From NCBI GenBank assembly GCA_963920635.1, contig OY987306.1, positions 13,162,001-13,226,000 of the forward strand: a stretch of 64,000 bases of DNA. Direction: 5' to 3'. The notes beneath the pieces were generated by a model, which searched no databases, was not told where the DNA came from, and saw nothing but the letters and a program-made list of their open reading frames with translations. Position numbers and translations under genes: made by a program. This document shows, in pieces, positions 34,868 to 46,479 of this stretch (within the stretch, counting starts at the first letter, position 1; the number at the start of each line of letters is the position of its first letter). Source of the DNA: Pseudeuparius sepicola (Eukaryota > Arthropoda > Insecta > Coleoptera > Anthribidae).

Positions 34868-35866
34868 TATAGAACGAATCCAAGCATGCAATTTAATTTC
34901 TCTATAAAAATCTTGGTGACTGCGTTATGCATTTCTTTGTACTTATTGTATTACTGAGAAAAGTCAACACCCTCCCATTGAATAAAAGAATTTCTATGAA
35001 GGCTGAAATTCTCAGCATTTATGATATTTCTTGAATACTCAAAGATCATACTGATTTATGGGTTTAGGCACTTTATGACTTCGGATCAAAATAATTTCAC
35101 AAGTTTTGTAGTAATTGGTTGGTTTAATTAGGTATTGCTTCCGACTCAATACTGTACCTACTGGATGGGCATTTTTGAGAATATTTTATCTTTTTGAAAC
35201 ACAAGATCCAATATTGGTTCTCTTACAGGCCACTGTTTCCGCTTGGATGGCCCATCTGTTATAAAACGGCATATTTTATTGCAACAAATGTATTGTAACA
35301 AAAAATGTTTTGTCACCCATCGCAATACCTAATCTGCACCGGCGCAGAATATTTATTTTTATGCGGATTAATGCCAGGCGATTTTCCCTTATCATGACTT
35401 CTCGACATAAAATAATACTTATTTGGGGATATTTCAAGAAAATTGTGTATGCTAGGAAAGTTTCAACGGAGAAGGAATTGTGCCGAAAAAACCGCCGGGA
35501 CAACCGTCCGAGGGTGGATCCGCTTAAAACGAAATTTTCTATGCCACTGGAGATTATTTTGGTATATAACATTTGAAAATTTGTTGAAATTCATTTTCTG
35601 TAGTAAATATGTTATTATTATTTTTATGTTATTATTATTTTTATTGTCATTTTTTCATAGTATCAACTTTATTCAATTTCAATCATTAAGTAACCGATTT
35701 TTTCATCTTCCTTCACTTTTCTTTAACAAATTGTGTCAGTAGTTGACAGAAATAGTAGGTAGTTTTTAATGGTGAGAACTTTCAAAAAGCTGTGATTTCT
35801 TGAGACATATTTTAGGTCATATTTGACTATACCTATCGGATATAAGTTCTTGCAGACCCTGTCACA
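34868..35866. other. Intronic stretch with an unassigned open frame (35276-35576)
   Basis: Both strands are open for about 90-98 codons at 35276-35576, including an Arg/Lys-rich plus-strand segment (ELCRKNRRDNRPRVDP). I recognise no family, and without codon bias or a start context this may be chance. The rest is AT-rich. Confidence 0.35.
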
Positions 35867-36106
35867 TACCGTACTTTCACCGTTTTAGTAGACATAGCCA
35901 TGGCTGGGCGGCGCGCCGCCGTGTATTCGGCTAGGTTCGTCAGTCGTTGGCGGGGGGCGGGGCGTGTTTTTTGCTCTCAAAACTCGACTGATAAGCGGTG
36001 CGGGACTACTGTGTACTCCCCCCGCCAACGACTGACAAACCTAGCTGGACGCATGGCGACGCGCGGCCTATTCCTCTATGTCTACTAAAACGGTGAAAGT
36101 ACGGTA
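35867..36106. mobile_element. GC-rich 240-bp foldback MITE
   Basis: TACCGTACTTTCACCGTTTT at the left and its inverse at the right form TIRs of about 30 bp. An inner inverted pair GTCAGTCGTTGGCGGGG / CCCCGCCAACGACTGAC forms a second stem. The interior is strongly GC-rich (GGGCGGCGCGCCGCC) in AT-rich surroundings. It sits 200 bp from exon F. Confidence 0.85.
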
Positions 36107-36307
36107 TATCAATACCTACTCAATACCCTGAACATTTGCTTCAACTTACATCAACCACACACGCTTTTTTATTTAAATATATGCAGAACGTACATACCAA
36201 AAATTGTAAAATGATAACATGAAAGTTAACATTCATGATCACGATACTTGCAGAGTACATCTATTTGTCTCCATTATTCATTTGTCAAAACTTATCATTA
36301 AACTAAC

Positions 36308-36515
36308 CTGCAAAGCACGGATCTGCCGTACAACTGAGGCTCGATCGAAACAGTTTGAGGCCTCACGGGTGTTACTTCGCACACACCGGACAAAATGTGG
36401 TCGAGCATGCACCAATGTACGTAGTAAGTTGTCAAGACGAGTGTGGAAGTCCTGTGTTAAGGTTGATATTGGCTCATCCCCATTCAGCAAGTCAGTGTGA
36501 GAAGTAGGGGATATT
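36308..36515 (-). CDS. dachs: Dachs-like myosin, exon F (actin-binding helix, SH helices)
   Basis: The exon completes the split arginine and reads ISPTSHTDLLNGDEP, then LRTLVHARPHFVRCVRSN, corresponding to the LxxTxPHFIRCIKPN motif at the actin interface. It ends VVRQIRALQ in phase 0. Arginine and serine (RSN) replace the usual KPN, in line with a divergent, possibly weak motor; that functional reading is inference. Confidence 0.92.
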
Positions 36516-38426
36516 CTGTTAAGCAAATAATAAAAGTATTAAAAAATAATAATCTGATTTTTATAAGGACACTAATTTCAGAACAATATAATTAGTGTCG
36601 ATTGAGCACCCCAAATATGATATATAATTGTAGTATTATAGTAAGTGGAAAACCGATTGCCATGAAAACAGTTACAAAATACGTTTTAAACAAAATCGAA
36701 GTTATTGAAGTTCTACGATGTAAATAAATGAAAAATATATCAAGGTCAATTTGATGACTTAGGGTACAGCCTTGAATATTGTTCCTGACTGTACGCCTGA
36801 CAGGCGCTTAATCTTATTCAGATTTTGTGCATATTTTGTGCGTGAGTTCTCGGTCATTTGAAATGAAGAAATTATAGTTGCAGTAGGGTTAGTTAAAAAT
36901 GACACCAACGTGGAAAGTTTCTTACGCTGCGTGTCATTCACAGCCGCTATAGAAAAGCGCTGGCGGAGCGCAACCGTTAAATCTCCCCACTGCATGCGTG
37001 GCGCACTATAGGTGGTGGTGAACCCGCCCAGTATTTCACAGATATTTTTTTCTTTGAACATTCTATTCATAAAGAAAATTCTTTTTTTTCAATATCTCAG
37101 AAACTGAACGAGATACACTAAGATATCAAAAAACTACTGAAGTCTTTAAAAAGTCGTCAACTTAGAGTGATTATTGTTTGCATTTTTTTTAAATGGACGG
37201 AAATCTTTATTTTGTTATTTTTTTGAATTAGGTATTATTTTCTAGGTATTCTGGGTATTTGAGTCTTATGAGTGTCAGAAATTTAGAGTATCCTATGGGC
37301 AGATGGCAGAATAGTATCTCTGAGGAGCATCTTTGTATGGAGGCAAATTTTTATAAAATTGCAGATAATAAGTTAAGAGCTAAAAATTAACAGTCCTCAC
37401 TGTTGATGGAAAATTACCAATATTCCATTACTTACTCAAATTCGACAGACGACCAATACCTGTTGACGGAAATAATATACCTACTGGTTTATTCACAATA
37501 AATTGGCATCCTTACTTCCTACAGCGGTATTATACTAGAAAATAAAGCAATCCTTATTATTATTTTTGCTCAAACTCCTATATATATGGTCCCAGCCCTT
37601 TATATTTGGTGCATGTCCATAGATAATTATCTTACACAATTCTATTATAGCGCAATATCCACAACCACTAGAGGCGTCCATTTATTCCTACTGATCTCAT
37701 TCTTCATGCACAAAACTATTTGACACAAAACTTAAACAAAAAACGATCTTGCTATTTTTTGTTTATAAATTATGTCTCTACAGGGCAAGGTAACAAATGT
37801 AGTTTCTTTAAGAAGAGAGTTTATCAGCAAAAAAGCAATTCATACCTAAGAAGGTAATATGTTGTGTCACGGTCCCAAAATTGTACCTACAAGTTTAAAA
37901 TTTACATTTTGTGGAAATACCGGAACACTCGCCAAAAGCCACCCCCCCCCCACCCCCCCACACTATGCCTCTGGTTACCGGAATGGGTGCGGGCATTTAA
38001 TTATGCTAAGACTGTTTGATCTTATAATTAGTTTGGGTCTAAGATGTATGTATGTAGGTTTCGATATCTAATTCAGTACGGTTTTTATTAGTTCCTACTG
38101 TCATCAGGAACCTCATTAACCAGGAAAGCTCTCCTCAGAGGGTAAGTTGTAACTTGTGGATATAATGTCAGCAGTAGTAGCATATGCATTCCTTTTAGGT
38201 TTTTATTTCCGGTCATAATAAGCTTTGGAGGTTGCCTATCTTTCCCTACCTCTAAAAGTACTAGAAATGGAGATGCCAACGCCATTCTGAGTTGTTGCAA
38301 AAAATATTCACCCAAATAACCTGAAGTCACCGCAGCCAATGAAGCAGATCTGTTTTTAGAGTCCTACTGATTTCTAAAAAAATTAGGTTAGTTTTTGGTG
38401 TTGTTCCACAGAAAAATTTACAATTT
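36516..38426. other. Intron F-E, part 1, with unassigned frames
   Basis: A minus-strand frame at 36759-37070 (about 103 codons; contains MQWGDLTVALRQRF and LSTLVSFLTNPTATII) is unusually long for AT-rich DNA and not low-complexity, but I cannot place it. It is not myosin, because exons F and E join directly across it. At 38088-38339 another minus frame (LYPQVTTYPLRRAFLVNEVP) is also unassigned. A C-rich tract lies at 37943-37960. Confidence 0.35.
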
Positions 38427-38427
38427 T

Positions 38428-38869
38428 TTTGTATTGCAAAAAATACGCGGTGTACCAAAGAATAAAACGATTTGGAATTCAATAAATTTAATAACAAGGG
38501 AAAACTAACATAATAATAATAATAATAATAATAATTAGCCTAATTTTTAAAAATCGTGTCTAAAACTTCTTGAACATTATTCTACTCTAGACACCATATT
38601 TCGCATAGCATTATGCAACATTAATGGAGCACTATTCCGGATTTCTGTTCGAATATTTTTCTTTTAATTCGCCAATATTTTGTGACTTATTGATGTAAAC
38701 CTTGGATTTTAAATAGCCCCATAACCAAAAATCACAGGGTGTTAGTTAAGTGTTATCTCTGTGGATATGTTTAAAAAATAGTAGTTTACAGAAAGTAACT
38801 TTACATAGTTATTTTTTGATTAAAATAGTTTTCTAATTTGGTACACCCTGTATTTTTTTGCAACACAAA
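38428..38869. mobile_element. Degraded mariner-type element
   Basis: TTTGTATTGCAAAAAATA followed by CGCGGTGTACCAAAG at the left is mirrored by CTTTGGTACACC-like and TATTTTTTTGCAACACAAA at the right. An (AAT)n run sits at 38506-38534, and a transposase fragment lies inside. Confidence 0.75.
38545..38745 (-). pseudogene. IS630/mariner-type transposase fragment
   Basis: The minus-strand frame DFWLWGYLKSKVYINKS continues IGELKEKYSNRNPE with stops, the segment just after the third catalytic Asp (xxFLWGYLKSxVY). The tail CYAKYGV then SRIMFKKF is the usual C-terminal end. About 60 residues remain. Confidence 0.75.
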
Positions 38870-38984
38870 ACTTTTTAGTTTTTTATATCGAACAATGCCA
38901 AAACTAACAAAATTTTTTTTCAGAAGCAAATTTATTAGACTTCACAAAGTGTTATGGGCCACCCTACAACTTAGGACATAGAAA

Positions 38985-39660
38985 AATAAACCATCTTTGA
39001 CCAATTGTTTTAAGAGTTTGTGGCAATCTAAGGGCATCCCTAAACCTGGTTTGGTGATTATGATCATCCGTTACACAATACTACCTTGTGTGCATTGATC
39101 AAATATCAAGTGTTTGCAAAATAGTTGTATTGGGTCGGATATTCCTGATTCTTTGTATAAATTATGTGAAGAAAAGGTTCTTTTTTACCTTACATTATCT
39201 TAATCAACCACTTTTTACATAACTTCTAGATTCTTAATGAGGACTCGCTAGTCCTCCCCATGTTTAATTCCATAATTTAGATGACTTTCTACTAGGGCAT
39301 AATATAAGATTTTTAACTGGCGAATATCACAAAATTGTTTATATAACTTGAACTTAGATAAAAGCCCTCTTAATTATTTTATTACAAAGTTAACATGTGC
39401 CTCCCATCTCAGATACGATCAACTTTTGGAGGAGGCAGTTTAACAGAAAATGGCTTTCCCTGAAGCTTATTCCATTACCCTTCCAACCTCTACTACAATG
39501 TAGGTAGGTAATTGTATTTCAAATTTGGATTCCCTAATTACTTTTCCATTTTTCATAGATTAATTTTGAGCCATTTATCATTATATAACTTTGCTGCTCT
39601 GAGCCCCACATATCTCCATTTTATGATTTATTTTAGTGATTCCCAGTTTTGGGTAAGCAA
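38985..39660 (-). pseudogene. LINE reverse transcriptase C-terminal relic
   Basis: The minus-strand frame AHVNFVIKXLRGLLSKFKLY continues with LKILYYALVESHLNYGIKHG, matching the thumb region downstream of the RT domain in jockey/CR1 LINEs (...LYYSLFHSHLxYGIxxWG). Further down LYKESGISDPIQLF and HLIFDQCTQG follow the family's C-terminal pattern. Stops and shifts are frequent. Confidence 0.65.
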
Positions 39661-40358
39661 ATTATCTCTTGATCTTTTAAGCCCGAGCCAAGGACAATAA
39701 CAATAAGAATGTTGACCGATGATGTAAAAATGTATAGTTTCGATAGCATTGTTGGCAGAATGGTGTTTGAGTAAATAAAAAAGTTGACCAAACTAAATGG
39801 AACAATGGCAGATGTCCAAAAAGGAGCAGCCGAGGAGTTTTTGTAAAATAATGAAAGGCTAGCTTTGGATAAACAAAAATCTGATTTAGATATATCATTT
39901 TAGTATTAATTTAGAGGTAAATCCTTAAGCCACAAAAAAGTAACCGAGAAGAGGAAAAGAAAAGGAAACAAGAATTTCCATTACATTATATTTCAGCAAA
40001 GCGAAGTAAATTTATTTGCGGAATAATAATTATTGTTTCCAGTCAAGATCCGTAAAGCAAAAAGGTTGCCTCTTCTTGATGCCGACATTGGCATTGTCTT
40101 CTGTCTCTACAATAGTAGGAAACCTTCTTACTTTACAGGTTTTGGTGTCCAGCCTTGATGTATTATTATATTATTGGATATTAATAAATTGTTAGAGTAC
40201 CTATCCATTCTTCATACTAGTGTGATCTGGACAGATACCTACAACTTTACCACTTTAACCCATTTTTCACGATTTTCCTTTCACAATATCTTAACTCGAT
40301 GATATTAATTAACTTCCCTCCAACCAAATCTACTATAAATATTGTCTATACTACTTAC
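39661..40358. other. Intron end before exon E
   Basis: AT-rich, with no recognised elements. Confidence 0.4.
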
Positions 40359-40747
40359 CTAAAACTAACTCCCCTGGGCACAGTGTCCACTGAGTACAAA
40401 GCCTTGAGTTCGCTTCCAAATAAATGCGTTGCAAATCCGAAATTACAACTACTTTTGTAGAATACTGCTACCAGATCATCCGGAACAACATCTTTATTTG
40501 TATCTAAGAAATCAGAAGCATCGTACACTACTCTTCCGGCGAAATGTTGGATTCCGAAAAGTCTTGGATCTATTGGTTTAATATCAAATAGCCTCGAGTT
40601 GTTTTTATGCTGAACTTTGATTTTTGACACATATGACTCAGAGGTTCCTCGAATTGAACATTCGACATCAAGCATGCTTAACAGGCCTGTTCGAAGTGAA
40701 GAGACTAGGTCTATGCATGGCACATTATCAACATAATCAACGTCGAC
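40359..40747 (-). CDS. dachs: Dachs-like myosin, exon E (lower 50K domain)
   Basis: The 389-bp exon continues directly from exon D as VDVDYVDNVPCIDL and includes SLRTGLLSML, the strand before loop 2, and FGIQHFAGRVVYDASDF, the conserved HYAGxVxYxxxxFLxKNKD region followed by DTNKDVVPDDLV. It ends in phase 2 within an arginine. The acceptor TTTTAG and donor GTAAGT are canonical. A 16.5-kb intron upstream and a 3.8-kb intron downstream isolate this exon. Confidence 0.92.
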
Positions 40748-40987
40748 CTAAAATAAATGACAAAATTGTGATCGTAATAGCATTGAATATGCACTCTTAT
40801 TTGAAAAAAAAAAAGATCAGACAACAGTACTTGAAAAAAGAACAGTGTTCGATCAAAGATTTATATCTCTGGAACTATGACGTCACTACAATCCAAATTT
40901 AAATTTCATTTCTATTTTTTTGCTGATTTGTTAACTGTAGAAAACTATTTTTAACACAGATGATAGGTACTAACTATTTATTATATA

Positions 40988-42367
40988 CAGGGTGGTCCAA
41001 TGGAAACTTTCCACCCCGATTTTTTTGGTTTAAAATAAAAATTTGGGAAAACGCTCGGACACGTCAATTTTTGATTTGAGGGGGAACTATTTTTCAGTTT
41101 TTTTCATCCCCGTAGCTTTAACTCCCTAGCTGGGGGGAGAACAACCCCCCAAATTTGAATAGGGGATAGGGGTCGTGCCATACCTCTTTTTAAAGGTCTC
41201 ATCGAGTTCTTTATGACCCTACAATTTCGCCTCATTACAGCTTGTCAAAATAAAAATAAATAAAAGTACTTATTAATTAAAGTTGTATTATTTAGGTGTA
41301 CACGTGAACTTTACCTAATTTTTTATTTGAGGGGAACTATTTTTTCAGTTTTTCATCCCCGTAGCTTTAACCCCCTAGCTGTGGGGAGAACAACCCCCCA
41401 AATTTGAATAGTGTGTAGAGGTCGTGCCATACCTCTTTTTAAAGGTCTCATCGAGTTCTTTATGACCCTACAAAAAAGTTGCCTGTGAAGTCTCTGTATA
41501 CCTTTGTTTACCATAAGATATCTAATAGGTGCAGCGGGGTGAAGGCCGATTTCAAGGCTGAGGGCATGCATGGGTTGGAATCCCAGTTTTACAATTATCA
41601 TTTTTTTTTAAATATGTAAGTAATAATCTGAACAGAAAGTTGGCAGATCCCGTTCGGATTACCCAAACTACGAAAAGCTCAAGCAGATTTTTATTTATTT
41701 CATGGCATGCATGACCACGTAAATCTTTGACCTTCTTTCAAATAACATGTTAATAATTATTCTTTTGGCGATAACTCCGAAAGTAATGAAGATATCGATT
41801 TGAATCTTGGGTATTTTTTGTTGTAAATTTAATCTACTTTTCGATTATAACAGAATAAATATATCCATGCATTTAAAATTTCGGAGAAAATGTTAGTAAA
41901 AGGGAAATTTTTCAAATTGCACCCTCTAGCGGTTACCACGAAATTCGAAATAATCTCACTGGAAAATTATTTGATAGAAGAAGGAAACCTCTCTTCAACA
42001 AGCCCAAATTCAACCAATTCGGTTAAACTAAACTGGAGTTAGCAGCATTATAGTCAAAGTTTATTCACCCGTTTTACCTCTATTTGAAGAGCTGGAGCAA
42101 AAAACCGTTAACGAAAACTGTTCAGAATTTGCTGAAGAGTGCAATAAAATTATTTTTGATATACCTACCTTTATTAGTCTTTTTTTTGAGAAATCTGATT
42201 TTTCACATTTATTGCTTCAAATACGCCTTCTAGCGGCCGACCTACGAACTTAAAAATAATTTCCAGCGATTTTTCATGACCACATTACTTAAGAAGATTT
42301 TTTCCCAAAGCTCCGGACTATTAATTCCTGAGATATGGTACCTCTTCACCCTTAATGAAACACCTTG
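40988..42367. mobile_element. Compound of CAGGGTG-type MITE pieces with a direct repeat
   Basis: The left tip CAGGGTGGTCCAATGGAAAC (after TA) has no clear inverted partner. The right tip inverts to CAAGGTGTTTCATTAAGGGT. A segment of about 152 bp (41072-41224) is repeated in the same orientation at 41321-41473, with GTCGTGCCATACCTC and TCATCGAGTTCTTTATGACC identical. A minus frame at 41353-41601 is unassigned. This is probably two different elements fused. Confidence 0.6.
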
Positions 42368-43444
42368 TATGTAGTTATACTTATATTATAATACAATCTA
42401 TAATAAGATAGTTACAGTCATAGAAAATGAAAATATAGGCACTAAAGGGTTGGTTCTTCTCGTTTTTTGCGAGGAAAGGAAGAGTTCTTGAAGAGGCCTA
42501 CAGAATAAATTGCGGTAAGATATCTTGTGGTTTAACTTGTTCTGTCCTGTTTGTCTGTTCGTCAAATTTTGCAATCGATTTTAATCTAATTTCCCGATGA
42601 GCCAAAGACTTGAAACTTTAAACATAGCTCAGAACTGGATGACAATGCAATATAATATATATAGGGTGGCCGTATTTCGAGCCTTTGCAGGGGGATCTTG
42701 GTTATCTTAAGAGATATGAGGTCGGTTAAATTGGGGCAAAGTTGCGGAATTTGATGCCAAGTAACATGGTAAAAAAATTTGGCTGACCCTTCTCGTTTTG
42801 AAAATAATGCGAAAAACTGAAAATTGTCATTTTCGTTTTTTTTTAAACGAAAACGAATGGCCGCTGGACATTTCTAAGTTAAACATTATTAAGGCACTTT
42901 TTTACAAGGAATCTAAATATGATCTTGCATTTCTCGTCTCCCTGGACAAAAATATGACGATCAACTTTTATTTTTCTTATGGGCGCCATATTGGATTTTT
43001 GCATTTTTGAAAATAGGATTTTTTCTGGTTAAAATGATATGTCACACATTATGCTTTACTTTGTTTTTCTTGCCGTAATATCAAATTAATCGTTTTTGCA
43101 AAGAGTGCCTTGGAAACATAAGCCCCATAATGTTTGACATTTCTGCATAGAATGCCTTGGAAACAAATTAGTCCGATCATTCCAAAATTTGGTACCCGGG
43201 GGTAATTTTTAATCGTGAACAACTTTTCTTAACAAAATTTTTTGCTATCTTTAAAGGAAAAGCACTTCACTTACAATGAAAATAAATAAATGGTCGCTGT
43301 CGACATCACCTTGATTTTTCAAAAACGAAAATATGCTAGAAATTAGTTTCTAGTCGAGCAGGTCAGAACCTCGAACGATCAAATTTGAACTCGAAAATTT
43401 TCTGTATTTTACACCTATTGGCTCACTTATCCTGGGACACCCTG
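42368..43444. other. Intronic region with one-sided element ends
   Basis: TAGGGTGGCCGTATTTCGAG at 42662 looks like a decayed CAGGGTG tip, and CCTGGGACACCCTGTATATA at 43430 like an opposite tip. The two do not match each other, so truncated members of different families are likely. Confidence 0.5.
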
Positions 43445-44137
43445 TATATACACGCACGCGCACTATTTTTTTCGGCTAGGAAAAATTTTCTCGGTAATTT
43501 CAAAGATAAATTTATCGTTGAAAAACTAAACGTACCTATGTAGAATTTTCCAAGGAATTCGAATGTCACGTCAGCCTTAATATAAAGGGCATCCTAAAAA
43601 ATTTTTTTTTCAGTAATTTTTAAACTAACTTACCGATGAGCTAGAGACTTGAAACTTTTAAACATAACTCCGAATTGGACGACAATGCAATAATATACAG
43701 AGTTTTTTCGATGCCCACTATGGGGATCTCGGAAACTAGCAGAGCTAGAGCAAGGTTAAATGGGGAAAGAATTGCAGTTTTGAATGCTCAATCTAATGCC
43801 CCTTTTGTATTTTTAAAAAAGTTCATGGATCACTAGATATTTTGAAAAGAGTGATTTTTTTGCTATTTCAACAGACCTCTGAGAATCCGTTATTTCTGAT
43901 TATACAGAAAAACTGTAAAGACAAAAATTGTAGATAATTTTGAGCTAAGTCTGACGAATTCCTTAGAAAATTCTACATATAAGATTAGTTTTTTAACCAT
44001 CAATTTATCTTTAAAATCTTTTAAAAGTTTCAAGTCTCTAGCTCATCGGTAAGTTAGTTTAAAAATTAGCTTTAAAATTACCGAGAAAACTTTTCCTAGC
44101 CGAAAAAAGTAGTGCGCACGCGCGTGTATATACAGGG
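43445..44137. mobile_element. Foldback element with GCGCGTG-type tips
   Basis: The left arm 43445-43665 and the inverted right arm 44020-44137 share TATACACGCACGCGC, TTTTTCGGCTAGGAAAA and GATGAGCTAGAGACTTGAAA. The loop includes CCCACTATGGGGATCTCGGA, which recurs just outside the right end at 44155, pointing to tandem or nested copies. Confidence 0.75.
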
Positions 44138-44332
44138 TGGTTTTTTTTCTATGCCCACTATGGGGATCTCGGAAACTAGCAGAGCTACAACAAAGGTTAA
44201 ATGGGGAAAGAATTGCAGTTTTGAATGCTCAATCTAAAGCCCCTTTCTGTAATTGTAAAACTAATTTCCCAATGGGCTAGAGACTTGAAACTTTAAACAT
44301 AACTCAGAACTGGATGATAATGCAATATAATA

Positions 44333-46074
44333 CTGCCGTGCTAAGCTGAAGCGTCCTAACTGAATAAAAGTTAGTTTCGAGATATTTACGTTTAACTTTT
44401 TTTTTATATGCCACCTCTTAGATTTTGTTTAAATGATCCAAAATTTTAGGTAGAGTATGTTAATCGGCAAACAATTCTATCATCATTTTAGTTATCTAAT
44501 TAACTTAAGCAGATATTAGACTTTTGAAAGATAGGACAATTTTCTTTAGTAAACTTTAAATGAATTCGTATCAGGTACAGATAGGACAAAGACGCGCTTT
44601 ACATGTTTATATAATAATTATTATTTATTCAAATATAAATAAGTATGTATATAAATTCAGATGAAAAAATACACGCGGCCATCATTATTCTGAAACAAGC
44701 CCTTCAATTTTTTTTTTAATTCAAATAAAATTCAAAATGTACATATACACACAAAATATCAGATAAAACTGATTTTTTTTTGTATGCAGGGTGTCCGCAA
44801 ACTACACCGTGAACGCGTGACAGATGATAGGAAATGCAATTTTAAGAACTTTTTTAAATGTAAACATTTATCTGCTGATGCTTTGTTTTTAATATAGGTA
44901 CAGCATGTTAAAATTAACTTATTGAAACGATTTTTATAAATTATATCATACAAAATGATTATTAACCTAACATCTTTGTATGACAGCTGAAAAAGTCATT
45001 TGTTCATGGCCACTAATCAATCATAGTTTCAAAGCCTTTCTATGGATTTTTTGTGTTTTTAAGAAATAATGTAGATACTTATTATTAATGTTTTTCAGTT
45101 AAAATTTCAATTTTAGAGGGAGCCTCTTTTCAGTAAATTTGAGACATTTTCTGTTTAGAACAATTGATTGTGGATTGCAGAACTATTTCCGTTTACTTAA
45201 AAAATCCATAGGCGTACACGTCATTTTGAAAAATGGAAACTCGCATTACACTTACGCAAGCGACTGGCGCTTTAAAAATTCCTGCATTACTTTGTTTTAA
45301 TAGCACTTTACGACATTATGATCCCTACCAAATTTGAAGTCGATATCTTTAGTAATTCCACGTATAATTTTAAAAAATCATTTTAATAAGTTACCTTTAA
45401 CACGCTGTATGTTAAAAACAAAGCGTCTGCGGACAAATGTTTATTTAAAAAAAGTTCTTAACATCACATTTCCTATCATCTGTTAAGTGTTGTCGGTGTA
45501 ATTTGTTGACACCCTTTATAAAAAAAATAATATTTTCTCCCATAAAAGTAGGGTCCTCACCTCGGTTCTCACTTGTGCATTTCCATGCATGCAACTGAGT
45601 TGCTGCAACAAAATGCATGCATTTAGAACTTGTTCTAATTTACGTGCATTTCCTAGCGCATTTCTGGTGATTTTTTATGGATGTTTAGTGTTATCAACAT
45701 AAGCTATTTTGTCCTATGTCGCGAACTGTTCACACACCAAATAAGTATTCCTAAACTGATTAGTCCAATCTGCCAGATAGGACCTTTTTGCTTTGTAAAC
45801 GCATTTAAGATTACTTATGTGTACACAAATAAATGTCCTATGTGTGCAGTTAGGACAAAAGTACATATGGGATATTAGTTAGGACAACATATCTTAGTAT
45901 TTAGTATGATTTTGTAGATAGGACAAAACAAATACACATAATTAGCGGTTAATAAAATGAGATAGGGCGATTTTGCTTAGTGAATTAGTTAAAGGGGTAG
46001 GGTAGGTATCCAAAAATGCATTTAGGACAAAATATCAAATTTTGTCAGTTAGGACGCTTCAGCTTAGCACGGCA
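44333..46074. mobile_element. Unclassified element with subterminal TTAGGAC repeats
   Basis: Perfect TIRs of 31 bp begin CTGCCGTGCTAAGCTGAAGC. About eleven copies of TAGGAC(A) in either orientation cluster near the two ends: 44353, about 44533, about 44579, 45710, 45777, 45834, 45849, 45880, 45919, 46021 and 46049. Clustered subterminal motifs are typical transposase-binding sites. The centre holds another foldback (44787-45516). No transposase is recognised and no clear target duplication is visible (flanks AATATAATA and AATTTTGG). Confidence 0.75.
44787..45516. mobile_element. Foldback/MITE nested in the TTAGGAC element
   Basis: CAGGGTGTCCGCAAACTACA at the left and the inverse of AAAGGGTGTCAACAAATTAC at the right, then CATTTCCTATCATCTG on both arms, with inward pairing through AAGAACTTTTTTAAAT and AAACATTT. 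The right tip has decayed. No coding sequence is present. Confidence 0.75.
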
Positions 46075-46082
46075 GAATTTTG

Positions 46083-46455
46083 GTATGTACACACGCGCGC
46101 GTGCACCCCACGTTTTTCGGCTAATAAACATTTTCGCGTTAATTTTAAAGATAAATAATTATGGTTCAAAAACTAAATTTATATACTTATTTATTTTTAA
46201 ATTTGATTGCAAAATTTCAAGCACAAATCTAAAATGTTTAAATAATATAAAAATGCACTAAAAAGCATAAAATAATTTCCCCTAGCCACGAAAAAATTCG
46301 AAAAACGTGGGGCGCATGCAATAAATAATATACCTACATAATAATTGTTAGTGACTTAAGTGCATGCATCAATTAGGTAGGTAGGTATCTATTGCATCCG
46401 CCCCACGTTTTTCGATTTTTTTGTGGCTAGGAGAAATTACTTTATACTCTTTATT
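46083..46455. repeat. Hairpins with CGAAAAACGTGGGGCGCATG arms
   Basis: 46265-46355 pairs with 46365-46450 over about 80 bp, the stem including CCTAGCCACGAAAAAATTCG and the GTGGGGCG motif. A further partial inverse (GTGCACCCCACGTTTTTCGG) lies at 46103. It is related to the foldback tips at 43.45 kb (TTTTTCGGCTA). Confidence 0.75.
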
Positions 46456-46479
46456 TTATCCTTCATCCGATTGTAGCCG

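Noticed and set aside
40988..42367. A single MITE bounded by CAGGGTGG and CACCTTG
   Set aside because: The two ends are not inverted copies of one another, so I describe it as a compound of fragments.
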